This document shows, one piece after another, positions 19,091 to 27,141 of a DNA stretch of 64,000 nt. This stretch comes from JBAZTO01 sp041661865 (lineage in GTDB: Bacteria; Planctomycetota; Phycisphaerae; SM23-33). The notes under the pieces were generated by a model, which made no database searches, had not been told where the DNA came from, and was given only the letters and a program-made list of their open reading frames with translations. Numbering within the stretch: the first letter of the stretch is position 1; each line of letters opens with the position of its first letter. The translations under genes and the position numbers were made by a program. The stretch spans positions 43,156 through 107,155 of the forward strand of contig JBAZTO010000004.1 of assembly GCA_041661865.1 (NCBI GenBank), given 5' to 3'.

Positions 19091-20233
19091 CTAGGGCTTG
19101 TCAGGGGCGAAATAATCTTTCAGCTTGTCCAGGAAGCCCTTCCGCTGCGGCGTCACGTGGGCCTCTTCGGTCTTGGCGTAGGCGTCGAGCAGCTCGCGCT
19201 GCTTGCCGGTGAGCTTTTTGGGCACCTCGATGAGCACCTGCACGTGCTGGTCGCCGACCCTGCCGCTTCGGCCGATGGAGGGCAGCCCGCGCTTCTTGAG
19301 CATGTACACGTCGCCATGCTGCGTGCCGGGGGCGATGTCGATCTCTTCGGGCTGGTGGCCCAGCGTGGGCACGGCGATCCGTCCGCCCAGTGCCGCCTGG
19401 GAAAAACTGATGGGCACCTGGCAGTACAAATCGTCGTCCTGGCGGACCAGCAGCGGGTGGGGCTTGAGGCGGATATAGCAGTGCATGTCGCCGCGGCTGG
19501 TGCCGTTGGCGCTGGGCTCGCCCTCGCCGCGAACGCGAATGACCTGGCCTTCCTGCACGCCGGGAGGCACGTGGACGCTGAGGATGCGCTTCTTGCGCTT
19601 GCGGCCGCTGCCGCGGCAATCGGTGCAGGGGTCGCTCACCAGCGTGCCCTTGCCCTTGCACTTGGGACAGGGAACGATCCGCACCGACATGCCGAAAAAG
19701 CCCTGCATCTGCTGCTGCATCTGGCCGTAGCCGCCGCAGTTGGCGCATCGCTGGGGCGACGTCCCAGGCCGGGCGCCCTTGCCCGAGCAGGTCTCGCAGA
19801 AGTCCATCCGCTCAAACTCCAGCGTCTGGTCGACCCCGGTGGCCACCTGTTCGAGGGTCAGGACGACCTCGGTCTCCAGGTCGTAGCCGCGGTCCATGGC
19901 GGATCGCGCGCCGCCCCCGCCGAAGCCTCCGCCCAGGATGTCCTGGAACATCGAGAAAATGTCCCCGAAACCCATGCTGGAGAAATCGTGCACGCCCGCG
20001 CCGCGCAGCCCCTCGTGGCCGAAGCGGTCGTACTGCTCCCGCTTGCCCGGGTCGGACAAGACTTCGTAGGCCTCGGCCAGCTCCTTGAACTTGGACTCGG
20101 CTTCGCTCTTGTCGCCCTTGCAGTTGTCAGGGTGGAACTTCAGCGCGCCGCGGCGGTAGGCCCGCTTGATCTCGTCGGCGCCGGCCGAGCGCTCCAGCCC
20201 CAACACTTCGTAATAGTCACGCTTCTGAGACAT
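19091..20233 (-). CDS. dnaJ: Chaperone DnaJ
   Basis: 380 residues. J domain with HPD (about 35-37), a short Gly/Phe linker (GFGGGGARSAM), then the zinc-binding domain with four CxxCxGxG-type repeats (CETCSGKG, CANCGGYG, CPKCKGKG, CTDCRGSG) and the C-terminal substrate-binding domain. Stimulates the DnaK ATPase and delivers unfolded proteins. It overlaps nothing and is followed by grpE. A 521-base repeat-rich gap separates it from groEL1, so it probably has its own promoter. Confidence 0.97.
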   Translation of the reverse strand: MSQKRDYYEVLGLERSAGADEIKRAYRRGALKFHPDNCKGDKSEAESKFKELAEAYEVLSDPGKREQYDRFGHEGLRGAGVHDFSSMGFGDIFSMFQDILGGGFGGGGARSAMDRGYDLETEVVLTLEQVATGVDQTLEFERMDFCETCSGKGARPGTSPQRCANCGGYGQMQQQMQGFFGMSVRIVPCPKCKGKGTLVSDPCTDCRGSGRKRKKRILSVHVPPGVQEGQVIRVRGEGEPSANGTSRGDMHCYIRLKPHPLLVRQDDDLYCQVPISFSQAALGGRIAVPTLGHQPEEIDIAPGTQHGDVYMLKKRGLPSIGRSGRVGDQHVQVLIEVPKKLTGKQRELLDAYAKTEEAHVTPQRKGFLDKLKDYFAPDKP

Positions 20234-20307
20234 TACCTGGTTATCGACTTCCGGTTTCTTGATTTTTCGATTTCAGCCGCCGCGGGTGCCCAGATCAAAC
20301 CAGCCGT

Positions 20308-20327
20308 GAGCGCAAAGCGAGCGGAAA
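20308..20327. repeat. Shared 20-mer, copy 1
   Basis: GAGCGCAAAGCGAGCGGAAA, also present at 31685-31704 in another intergenic region. Confidence 0.6.
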
Positions 20328-20407
20328 TCCTGGCGACACTTTCCGGCCTCGCGAGCAAAACAGTCTACAACGTCGCCCGGCGGTTTGCACTCTCATTGCG
20401 TTCTGGT

Positions 20408-20430
20408 AGCACAGGCGTCCCGCCTGTGCT
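20408..20430. repeat. Palindromic repeat family A, diverged copy
   Basis: AGCACAGGCG tcc CGCCTGTGCT, an inverted repeat of the same core as the tandem array that starts 47 bases further on. Confidence 0.75.
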
Positions 20431-20476
20431 CTGGAACCCTATCGGCGATTGTTTGTAGTCTTACGGCCTTACACCC

Positions 20477-20615
20477 ACAGGCGAGACGCCTGTGCTACCA
20501 CACTCACAGGCGAGACGCCTGTGCTACCACACTCACAGGCGAGACGCCTGTGCTACCACACTCACAGGCGAGACGCCTGTGCTACCACACTCACAGGCGA
20601 GACGCCTGTGCTACC
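20477..20615. repeat. Tandem array of five 29-bp palindromic repeats (family A)
   Basis: Five copies start at 20477, 20506, 20535, 20564 and 20593. Each has a 23-bp core with palindrome CACAGGCG aga CGCCTGTG and a constant link ACACTC. The copies are identical and the link never varies, so this is not a CRISPR array. Confidence 0.92.
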
Positions 20616-20624
20616 CATGACGTT

Positions 20625-20660
20625 TCAGGGGCGCCGCGGCCTTGGCCACAGCGCCCCTGA
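20625..20660. terminator. Hairpin downstream of groEL1
   Basis: Perfect 10-bp arms TCAGGGGCGC / GCGCCCCTGA with a 16-base loop, between groEL1 and the repeat array. No long T-run on the minus strand, so termination is only likely. Confidence 0.5.
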
Positions 20661-20681
20661 GTTTCTTCGCTAATTGCTGTT

Positions 20682-20712
20682 CACGTGGTCGCAAACGCCG
20701 CGACCACGGCAC
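20682..20712. repeat. Dispersed palindromic repeat, family C, copy 2
   Basis: Inverted copy of the element at 14423-14453: CACGTGGTCGC, loop, GCGACCACGGCAC. It lies 43 bases after the groEL1 stop. Confidence 0.75.
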
Positions 20713-20754
20713 CTGCGGCCATCCGATCGATGGCCACGGGAGTTGGCAATCGCT

Positions 20755-22371
20755 TTAATGCACTGCGGCGGCGTTCTGCACGTCGGCCTTTTCGTCGTAC
20801 TCGGCCACCATCAGGTCGGTCGTCAGCATCATGGAGGCCACCGACGCGGCGTTCTGCAAGGCCGTGCGGGAAACCTTCGCCGGGTCGATGATGCCCGCGG
20901 CGATCATGTCCACGTACTCGCCGGTGGCGGCGTTGTAGCCGATGTTGTTGCCGCGTTCGAGGATCTCGGCCACGATCACGTCGCCGTCCTCGCCGGTGTT
21001 GGCGACGATCTGCTCGGTGGGGGCCGTCAGGGCCCGGGCCACGATGTCCACGCCGATCTTCTCGTCGCCCTTGGCCTTGTCACGGGACTTCTTGACCGCC
21101 GCGATGGCGTGCAGCATCACCACGCCGCCGCCGGGGACGATGCCTTCCTGGCTGGCAGCGCGGGTCGCATGCACCGCGTCGTCGATGAGGTCCTTGCGTT
21201 CCTTCATCTCCGCCTCGGTGGCAGCGCCGGCATAGATCACCGCCACGCCGCCGGTCAACTTGGCCAGGCGCTCGTTGAGCTTTTCCTTGTCATAGTCGCT
21301 GGTGGTCTTGGCGATCTGGCCGCGAAGGGTCTCGCAACGGGCCTGGATTTCCTTCTTCGTGCCCGCGCCCTCGATGAGGGTGGTGGTTTCCTTGTCCACG
21401 ACCACTCGCTTGGCCGTGCCGAGCATGTTCAGTTCCACGCTCTCGAGCTTGAGGCCCAGGTCCTCGCTGACCAACTGCCCGCCGGTCACCACGGCGATGT
21501 CGCCCATGATGGCCTTGCGGCGGTCGCCGAAGGCCGGGGCCTTCACCGCGCAGACGTGCAGCACGCCGCGCAGCTTGTTGACCACCAGGCCGGCCAGGGC
21601 GTCGCCCTCGACGTCCTCGGAGATGATCAGCAGCGGCCGGCTCGACGAGGCGATCTTCTCCAGCACGGGAATCAGGTCCCGCAGGGAGGAAATCTTCTTC
21701 TCGTGGAGCAGGATGTAGGGGTCTTCCAGCACCGCTTCGAGGGTGTTGGGGTTGGTCATGAAGTAGGCCGAGGTGTAGCCCTTGTCGAACTGCATGCCCT
21801 CGACGACCTTCAGCTCGTTGGCGGTGCCCTTGCCCTCTTCGACGGTGATGACGCCATCAGCGCCGACCTTGGCGAAGGCCTCGGCGATGAGGTTGCCGAT
21901 GTCGGCGTTCCAGTTGGCTGAAACGGTCGCGACCTTGCGGAGATCCTCGGTGCCGCTGACCTTCTTGGCCTGGGCCTTGATGGACTCCAGCGCCGCGGCC
22001 ACCGCGATGTCGATGCCTCGCTTGACGGCCATCGGGTTGGCCCCGGCGGCCACGTTCTTGAGGCCCTCGCGCATGATCGCCTCAGCCAGCACCACCGCGG
22101 TGGTCGTGCCGTCCCCGGCGATGTCGGAGGTCTTGGAGGCGGCCTGGTTGGCCATCTTCGCGCCCATGTTCTCGAACGGGTCGGGCAGTTCCACTTCCTT
22201 GGACACCGTCACGCCGTCCTTGGTCACCTTGGGCGAACCGTAGGACTTGTACAGCAGGACATTCCTGCCGGTGGGGCCCAGGGTGACCTTGACGGCCGCC
22301 GAGAGCTTGGCCACGCCCTGGAACATCGCGTTGCGGGCATCCACGTCGTATAGCATTTGCTTTGAAGCCAT
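20755..22371 (-). CDS. groEL: Chaperonin GroEL, paralogue 1 (no GGM tail)
   Basis: 538 residues. Forms the 14-mer folding chamber with GroES. ATP-site motifs are present (TLGPTGRNV, GDGTTTAVVL, GIVPGGG). The C-terminus ends KADVQNAAAVH, without the Gly-Gly-Met repeats that line the chamber floor in most GroELs. AGGAGATACAG precedes the ATG. It is 121 bases after groES on the same strand. The gap holds inverted copies of an AACCGATT-type repeat. It differs widely from the second groEL at 23188-24867. Confidence 0.97.
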   Translation of the reverse strand: MASKQMLYDVDARNAMFQGVAKLSAAVKVTLGPTGRNVLLYKSYGSPKVTKDGVTVSKEVELPDPFENMGAKMANQAASKTSDIAGDGTTTAVVLAEAIMREGLKNVAAGANPMAVKRGIDIAVAAALESIKAQAKKVSGTEDLRKVATVSANWNADIGNLIAEAFAKVGADGVITVEEGKGTANELKVVEGMQFDKGYTSAYFMTNPNTLEAVLEDPYILLHEKKISSLRDLIPVLEKIASSSRPLLIISEDVEGDALAGLVVNKLRGVLHVCAVKAPAFGDRRKAIMGDIAVVTGGQLVSEDLGLKLESVELNMLGTAKRVVVDKETTTLIEGAGTKKEIQARCETLRGQIAKTTSDYDKEKLNERLAKLTGGVAVIYAGAATEAEMKERKDLIDDAVHATRAASQEGIVPGGGVVMLHAIAAVKKSRDKAKGDEKIGVDIVARALTAPTEQIVANTGEDGDVIVAEILERGNNIGYNAATGEYVDMIAAGIIDPAKVSRTALQNAASVASMMLTTDLMVAEYDEKADVQNAAAVH

Positions 22372-22387
22372 TCTGTATCTCCTTCAA

Positions 22388-22490
22388 CCCGTTAATCGGT
22401 TGATCGGTTATTCGGTTGGCGGGTCCATCGGCTGGCAGGTGGGCCCATAACTTTTTCCGGGCCACTTACCGATTCGCCGATTAACCCGTT
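22388..22490. repeat. Dispersed AACCGATT-type repeat pair, family E
   Basis: Two facing copies of short near-repeats (CGTTAATCGGTTGATCGG on the left; CCGATTCGCCGATTAACC on the right). A related run occurs at 31757-31795. They lie in the groES-groEL1 gap. Confidence 0.5.
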
Positions 22491-22492
22491 CA

Positions 22493-22783
22493 CTATTTCT
22501 CGATGACCGCCAGGACGTCGCTTTCCCGGATGATGACGTACTCTTCGCCGTCGATCTTGATCTCGGTGCCGCTGTACTTGCCGTAGAAAACCTCGTCGCC
22601 CTTCTTGAGGATCATCGAGCTTCTCTTGCCGCTCTCGAGCATCTTGCCCGGGCCCACGGAGATGACCTTGCCGCGCTGGGGCTTTTCCTTGGCGGTGTCG
22701 GGAAGCACGATCCCGCCGGCGGTCTTTTCCTCAGCCTCGCACTGCTTGATGAGCACCCTGTCGTCCAGTGTTTTCACTGCCAT
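22493..22783 (-). CDS. groES: Co-chaperonin GroES
   Basis: 96 residues, the normal size. Caps the GroEL ring. Typical strands are seen: LDDRVLIKQCEAEEKTAGGIVLPDTAKEKP with the mobile loop GGIVLP, VISVGPGKM, GDEVFYGKYSGTEIKIDGEEYVIIRESDVLAVIE. It lies between the small ORF upstream and groEL1 downstream. Confidence 0.97.
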   Translation of the reverse strand: MAVKTLDDRVLIKQCEAEEKTAGGIVLPDTAKEKPQRGKVISVGPGKMLESGKRSSMILKKGDEVFYGKYSGTEIKIDGEEYVIIRESDVLAVIEK

Positions 22784-22803
22784 CTGCGACTCTCCTTGTT
22801 CTG

Positions 22804-23115
22804 TTAAATCGATTTTGCCTTCGTTTCTAATCTTCTAAGCGCATCCTCGAATGTCTCGTGTGGTGATAACACGGCGAAAAGAACTCCTGCATTAGCCATA
22901 ACCGCAGTGTAAGAAGGTCTCTCGCCGTTTTCTCTGGCTCCCAGTATTGCCGGGATGCCCTTTACATCCAGTGTTCTCGCATGCCCCAACAGTTGGTTAT
23001 AGGTACTGACGATGTCGGGATCGGCTGGAAGACAAACCTCGCTCGCAGGCGGTTTGCCAATTTCGAGTTGCCTAGAGAATCCAGCAACCATGTCCTTAAG
23101 CGTTCCCTGATCCAT
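22804..23115 (-). CDS. Hypothetical protein inserted between groEL2 and groES (103 aa)
   Basis: I do not recognise this protein. It is 103 residues from ATG 23115, chosen because ACGAGGTTAAT gives a good ribosome site; a GTG at 23160 is the longer alternative. Soluble, no motif seen; the C-terminal half (SYTAVMANAGVLFAVLSPHETFEDALRRLE) looks like a small a/b domain. Its DNA looks less GC-rich than the chaperonin genes on both sides, suggesting a later insertion into the cluster. It shares the operon orientation, 20 bases from groES. Confidence 0.65.
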   Translation of the reverse strand: MDQGTLKDMVAGFSRQLEIGKPPASEVCLPADPDIVSTYNQLLGHARTLDVKGIPAILGARENGERPSYTAVMANAGVLFAVLSPHETFEDALRRLETKAKSI

Positions 23116-23187
23116 ATTAACCTCGTCGTCTACCCTAACAGCCGTCTTGCTTGCGATCACGGTTAGTAGCTCATCGCAATTCGGCGG

Positions 23188-24867
23188 TTACATCATTCCC
23201 ATGCCGCCCATGCCACCCATTCCGCCCATGCCGCCGCCCATCCCGCCCATGCCGCCGTGGCCATGGCCGGCGTGTGCGTCATCGTCGTCGGACTTGGGCT
23301 TCTCGGAGATCGACGCGCCGCAGGTCAGCAGCAGCATCGCCACCGAGGCGGCGTTTTGCAGGGCGGCGCGGGTCACCTTGGCCGGGTCGAGCACGCCGGC
23401 CTTGAAGAGGTCTTCGTAGACCATCGTGTCGGCGTTGAAGCCGAACCCGCCTTCGCCGGCCTCCACCTTGCGGAGCACCACCGACGGCGACTCGCCGGCA
23501 TTTTTCGCGATCATCCGCAGCGGCTCAGCCACCGCCCGTCGGATAATGGCCACGCCGGTGGCCTCGTCGCCCTTGACCTTCAGGCCGTCCAGCACCTTGC
23601 GGCAGCGAACCAGCGCCACGCCGCCGCCGGGCAGCAGGCCCTCTTCGACGGCTGCCCGCGTCGCATGCAGGGCGTCCTCGATGCGAGCCTTCTTTTCCTT
23701 CATCTCGCTCTCGGTGGCTGCGCCGACGTTGATCTGCGCCACGCCGCCGGCCAGCTTGGCCAGACGCTCCTGGAGCTTCTCGCGGTCATAATCGCTGGTG
23801 GTGGTGGTGATCTCGTTGCGGATCTGCTCGATGCGGGACTGGATGGCCGCGGTCTTGCCGGCGCCTTCCAGGATGGTCGTGTTGTCGTTGTCGATGCTGA
23901 CCTTCTTGGCTGTGCCCAGGTCGGCCAGCGAGATGCTCTCCAGGTCGATGCCCAGGTCCTTGCTGAAGACCTTGCCGCCCGTCAGCACGGCGATGTCCTC
24001 CAGCATGGCCTTGCGGCGGTCGCCGTAGCCGGGAGCCTTGACCGCCGCGACACTCAGGATGCCGCGAAGCTTGTTGACCACCAGCGTGGCCAGGGCCTCG
24101 CCCTCGATGTCCTCGGCGATGATCAACAGCGGCCTCTTGCCCTGGCTGACCTTCTCCAGCAGGGGAACCAGCTTGGTGACGCTGGAGATCTTGTCCTCGT
24201 GGATCAGGATGAGGGGCTTCTCCAGCACGCACTCCATCGCCTCGGGGTCGGTGACGAAGTGGGGGGAGAGATAGCCGCGATCGAATTGCATGCCTTCGAC
24301 GACCTCGACGGTCGTTTCGATGCTCTTGCCCTCTTCGACGGTGATGACGCCGTCGCGGCCGACCTTGCTCATGGCCTCGGCGAGCATCGTGCCGACCTCG
24401 GTGTCGTTATTGGCGCTGATGGCGGCCACATTGCGGATGTCGCCGTCGCCCTTGACCGGGACGGCGATTCGCTTGATCTCTTCCATCACCGCCTCGACGG
24501 CCTTGCGGATGCCGCGGGCCAGCGCCATGGAGTCCGCCCCGGCCACCAGGTTGCGGTAACCTTCCTTGAAAATAGCTTCGGCCAGCACCGTCGCGGTGGT
24601 GGTTCCGTCGCCTGCCACATCGGAAGTCTTGGATGCAGCTTGTTTTACAAGCTGAGCGCCCATATTTTCGATCTTGTCGGCCAGTTCGATCTCCTCGGCC
24701 ACGCTCACTCCGTCCTTGGTGACGGTGGGGGCGCCCCAACTCTTTGCGATGATCGCGTTGCGGCCGCGGGGGCCCAGGGTGCTCTTGACCGCGCGGGCGA
24801 GCTTCTCCACGCCGATCAGAAGTGCCTCTCGTGACTTGCTTTCCATCAATACGTTCTTAGCCGCCAT
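23188..24867 (-). CDS. groEL: Chaperonin GroEL, paralogue 2 (Gly/Met-rich, His-containing tail)
   Basis: 559 residues with all GroEL ATPase motifs (TLGPRGRNA, GDGTTTATVL, GLLPGGG). The C-terminus is an acidic DDDD stretch, a short His/Gly segment (HAGHGHGG) and then a long Gly-Gly-Met repeat ending GMGMM. First gene of the cluster, upstream of the small ORF, groES and groEL1. Probably the housekeeping chaperonin, since the GGM tail is conserved in such copies; that is an inference. No CIRCE inverted repeat (TTAGCACTC-N9-GAGTGCTAA) is seen upstream. Confidence 0.97.
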   Translation of the reverse strand: MAAKNVLMESKSREALLIGVEKLARAVKSTLGPRGRNAIIAKSWGAPTVTKDGVSVAEEIELADKIENMGAQLVKQAASKTSDVAGDGTTTATVLAEAIFKEGYRNLVAGADSMALARGIRKAVEAVMEEIKRIAVPVKGDGDIRNVAAISANNDTEVGTMLAEAMSKVGRDGVITVEEGKSIETTVEVVEGMQFDRGYLSPHFVTDPEAMECVLEKPLILIHEDKISSVTKLVPLLEKVSQGKRPLLIIAEDIEGEALATLVVNKLRGILSVAAVKAPGYGDRRKAMLEDIAVLTGGKVFSKDLGIDLESISLADLGTAKKVSIDNDNTTILEGAGKTAAIQSRIEQIRNEITTTTSDYDREKLQERLAKLAGGVAQINVGAATESEMKEKKARIEDALHATRAAVEEGLLPGGGVALVRCRKVLDGLKVKGDEATGVAIIRRAVAEPLRMIAKNAGESPSVVLRKVEAGEGGFGFNADTMVYEDLFKAGVLDPAKVTRAALQNAASVAMLLLTCGASISEKPKSDDDDAHAGHGHGGMGGMGGGMGGMGGMGGMGMM

Positions 24868-25177
24868 AAGGAGTTTCTCCTTCTTTCTGTCCTTGGCCTT
24901 CTTGCCTGCAAATCCTGCTGATCCTGCAAACGCCGACGCCCGGAGTCGCCCGCCGTGCCCCTGTTTTGGGGCCGGCAGACAACATCCCGGCCGTCTCTGA
25001 TAGCAATGAGTGTGCCTGCATTTGCAAAATGTTATTTATGAAAGACTTAGAATAATATAACCCCTCAAGGCCTTCTTCCGATGCTGCCAAACTCTGCCGT
25101 TTATGCCACCTGTAGCGGCGCGTTTTGACAGCCTCTGCCGACCAGCGGTCGTAGAGAGGATATGGAATAGAGTGCGG
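24868..25177 (-). other. Leader of the chaperonin cluster, no gene seen
   Basis: 310 bases between xerD and groEL2. The part at about 25015-25065 is strikingly AT-rich for this genome and probably holds the promoter, but I cannot fix -35/-10 boxes. No CIRCE or other clear operator is visible. Confidence 0.45.
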
Positions 25178-26125
25178 CTACCCGCGCGGGTGGAAGCGTT
25201 TGTGGACGGCCTTGAGGCGGTCGGCGTCGACGTGGGTGTAGATCTGGGTGGTGGCGATATCGGCGTGGCCGAGCATTTCCTGCACGCTTCGCAGGTCGGC
25301 CCCGTGGGAGAGCAGCTGGGTGGCGAAGCAGTGGCGGAGCGTGTGGGGCGAAACGTGGCCTTGCAGGGCCTGCCTCTGAACGTACTTGCGGACGATGCGG
25401 AAGATGTCCTCGCGGGCCAGGGCCCTGCCGGTGCGGGAGAGGAACAGGGCGTCGCAGGGCTCGGCGCCGGCGAGCATGGGTCGGAGCTGGCGGAGGTAGA
25501 GCTCCACCGCCGCCAGCGCCTCGCGGGCCACCGGGACGATGCGTTCCTTGGAGCCCTTGCCCAGCACCCGGACCACGCCGACGGTGAAGTTCAGGTCGCC
25601 CATCGCCAGGCCGGAGATTTCACTGGCGCGAATGCCCGTGGCATAGAGCAGGGCCAGGATGGCCCGGTCGCGCAGCGCATAGCCGTCCTGCGACTGGTCG
25701 GGACTGCCCAGCAGGTTGCGGGTGGTGGCGTCGTCCATGACGGTGGGCAGGCGGTGCCACATCTTGGGCGCCTCGACGCTGGAGGAGACATCGCTGGCCA
25801 GGATGTGCTCGATGACCAGGTATTTGCAGAAGGTCTTGACCGCGGCCAGGGCCCGGGCGGCCGAGGCGACGCAGAGACCCTCCTCGCGGCAATGGGGGAG
25901 AAAGCCTTCAATGTCGGAGGTGGATAGGCCAGCCAGGCCCGACAGCCCTCGGCCGTCAAGGTACTGAAAGAACCGCCTCAGGTCGCGGCTGTAGGCCTTA
26001 CGCGTGTTGAGAGAGAGGCCGCACTCGGCCTGGAGGTAGTCCGTAAAGGCGACCGAATGCGACGATGCGTCAAGATGCCGCCAGCACGCTGAGGGGGCAC
26101 TGGCCCTGTTGCTGTCTTGAATCAT
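25178..26125 (-). CDS. xerD: Tyrosine recombinase XerC/XerD
   Basis: 315 residues. Resolves chromosome dimers at dif together with its partner. An N-terminal SAM-like core-binding domain (FTDYLQAECGLSLNTRKAYSRDLRRF) precedes the catalytic domain with Arg of ATGIRASEISGL, Lys of GKGSKER, HTLRH, and GHADIATTQIYTH with the nucleophile Tyr. ATG 26125 is the first plausible start; the frame stays open to 26182. It overlaps the 3' end of the small Cys-rich ORF upstream by 56 bases. XerD rather than XerC is a best guess from sequence feel. Confidence 0.92.
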   Translation of the reverse strand: MIQDSNRASAPSACWRHLDASSHSVAFTDYLQAECGLSLNTRKAYSRDLRRFFQYLDGRGLSGLAGLSTSDIEGFLPHCREEGLCVASAARALAAVKTFCKYLVIEHILASDVSSSVEAPKMWHRLPTVMDDATTRNLLGSPDQSQDGYALRDRAILALLYATGIRASEISGLAMGDLNFTVGVVRVLGKGSKERIVPVAREALAAVELYLRQLRPMLAGAEPCDALFLSRTGRALAREDIFRIVRKYVQRQALQGHVSPHTLRHCFATQLLSHGADLRSVQEMLGHADIATTQIYTHVDADRLKAVHKRFHPRG

Positions 26126-26255
26126 TCTCGATGGCGTCGTTGTAGATGGGGCAAGCGGTATAGTGATTGGCGCACTGGGCAATGGCCTGCGTGAGATTCC
26201 GCAAGGTCAGGTGGGTCGCACATCGCGTCATAGCCTTATCGAGGAAAGGGCACAC
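26070..26255 (-). CDS. Small Cys-rich protein overlapping xerD (61 aa)
   Basis: 61 residues from GTG 26255, with AGGAG 8 bases upstream, a strong ribosome site. Cys residues are regularly placed: MCPFLD, RCATHLTLRNL, QCANHYTACPIY, QCPLS. A set of four to five Cys around a hydrophobic helix suggests a metal-binding mini-domain. I have the impression of similar short ORFs in other planctomycetes but cannot verify it. Its end overlaps the XerD N-terminus in another frame, so the two may be coupled. Function unknown. Confidence 0.6.
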   Translation of the reverse strand: MCPFLDKAMTRCATHLTLRNLTQAIAQCANHYTACPIYNDAIENDSRQQQGQCPLSVLAAS

Positions 26256-26388
26256 GTTTACTCTCCTGCTTTCCGTGGCGACTCACAGTCCGCCGCCACG
26301 GTCATCTATCGGCAAAGTTGAAGCAGGGGTTTAAGCCAATCCGCCGGGCGGATTCAAAATAATCCGTCCCTGGCCGATCCCTCGGCGC

Positions 26389-26422
26389 AAAAAACAAGCC
26401 CGCGGCACAGGGCGGCGGGCTT
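26389..26422 (-). terminator. Intrinsic terminator of the lipoprotein gene
   Basis: On the minus strand AAGCCCGC / GCGGGCTT is followed by GTTTTTTG, 25 bases after the stop of the gene ending at 26447. Confidence 0.85.
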
Positions 26423-26446
26423 GAACAGATGTTGATAGCGGTGGTG

Positions 26447-27028
26447 CTATTCTTCTTCTTCGAGATTCTCCCGCCCGGCCTTGGGATAATGGGCGTCAAT
26501 CCAACTGACCATGGCCTTGGCCAGGCCCTGGGCTTTCTTCTCGACGCCCTGGTTGACGGTCTCCTGGGTCCGCCCGATGCAGTTGGCCACCCCCAGCACC
26601 TTGCCGGTATCCTTGTCCACCAGTTCGGTGCGGCAGATGACCTCTTCCAGCGGCCCCATGACGTTGGCGACGGTGCCGGCTGATTCGTAATGGATGATCT
26701 CGCCGCGAACGATGAGGGTCTTACCGCCACGCTCCATGGGCAGCTTCTTCTTGCCCAGTTGCGTGTCGAAGGCCCTGGGCAGGTAGTACATCAGTTCGCC
26801 CGGCGCGCGGCTGCCGATATCGTCGGTGATCTTGCCCATCTCAAAGTTCCGGTAGCTGGCCAGGACGGGGGCGTTCTTTATCGGCGACAGCGGCTGAATG
26901 GGCATGTAGATGCCGGCGGGGCCTCGGGCCTTGCCCATGCCTTCCTTGATGGCCCGGCTGAGGCAGCCTCCGGTGGTGAAGGCAACGGTGCAGGCCAATA
27001 GCGTGATCAGACTCAAGTATCTCATCAA
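26447..27028 (-). CDS. Lipoprotein, DUF4410-like
   Basis: 193 residues. A signal peptide ends in a lipobox (AFTTGGC, Cys at about 22), so the product should be an outer-membrane or periplasmic lipoprotein. The mature part contains GKTLIVRGEIIHYESAGTVA and ICRTELVDKDTGKVLGVA, a pattern that reminds me of DUF4410 lipoproteins; that assignment is tentative. Acidic end (ENLEEEE). A strong terminator follows. Function unknown. Confidence 0.7.
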   Translation of the reverse strand: MMRYLSLITLLACTVAFTTGGCLSRAIKEGMGKARGPAGIYMPIQPLSPIKNAPVLASYRNFEMGKITDDIGSRAPGELMYYLPRAFDTQLGKKKLPMERGGKTLIVRGEIIHYESAGTVANVMGPLEEVICRTELVDKDTGKVLGVANCIGRTQETVNQGVEKKAQGLAKAMVSWIDAHYPKAGRENLEEEE

Positions 27029-27141
27029 AGTCTCCTTTCAAGGTGGTAGCCAGCGGCCTGAATCCTGTGTTTTCCCCGGCGCATTCCGCAGGGCGGTGAC
27101 AGGATTCGCCTGCTACCTCATAGGCGCCTGTTGCGCGGATA

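Larger units (their letters stand above)
20234..20754. other. Repeat-rich gap between groEL1 and dnaJ
   Basis: 521 bases without a credible gene. It contains a 20-mer shared with 31685-31704, one diverged and five tandem copies of a palindromic repeat, a 10-bp hairpin after groEL1, and a copy of palindrome family C. Open frames across the tandem array encode only the repeat and cycle through all three phases because the unit is 29 bases. Confidence 0.8.

Noticed and set aside
20477..20615. CRISPR array
   Set aside because: The link between cores is a constant 6 bases, identical in all copies, and no cas gene is near.
20385..20673. Open frames of 74-91 residues across the tandem repeat
   Set aside because: They translate only the 29-base repeat in cycling frames; peptides of this sort are frequent false calls in planctomycetes.
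24868..25177. CIRCE operator upstream of groEL2
   Set aside because: No TTAGCACTC / GAGTGCTAA arms found; CACTCATTGC near 25010 has no partner.
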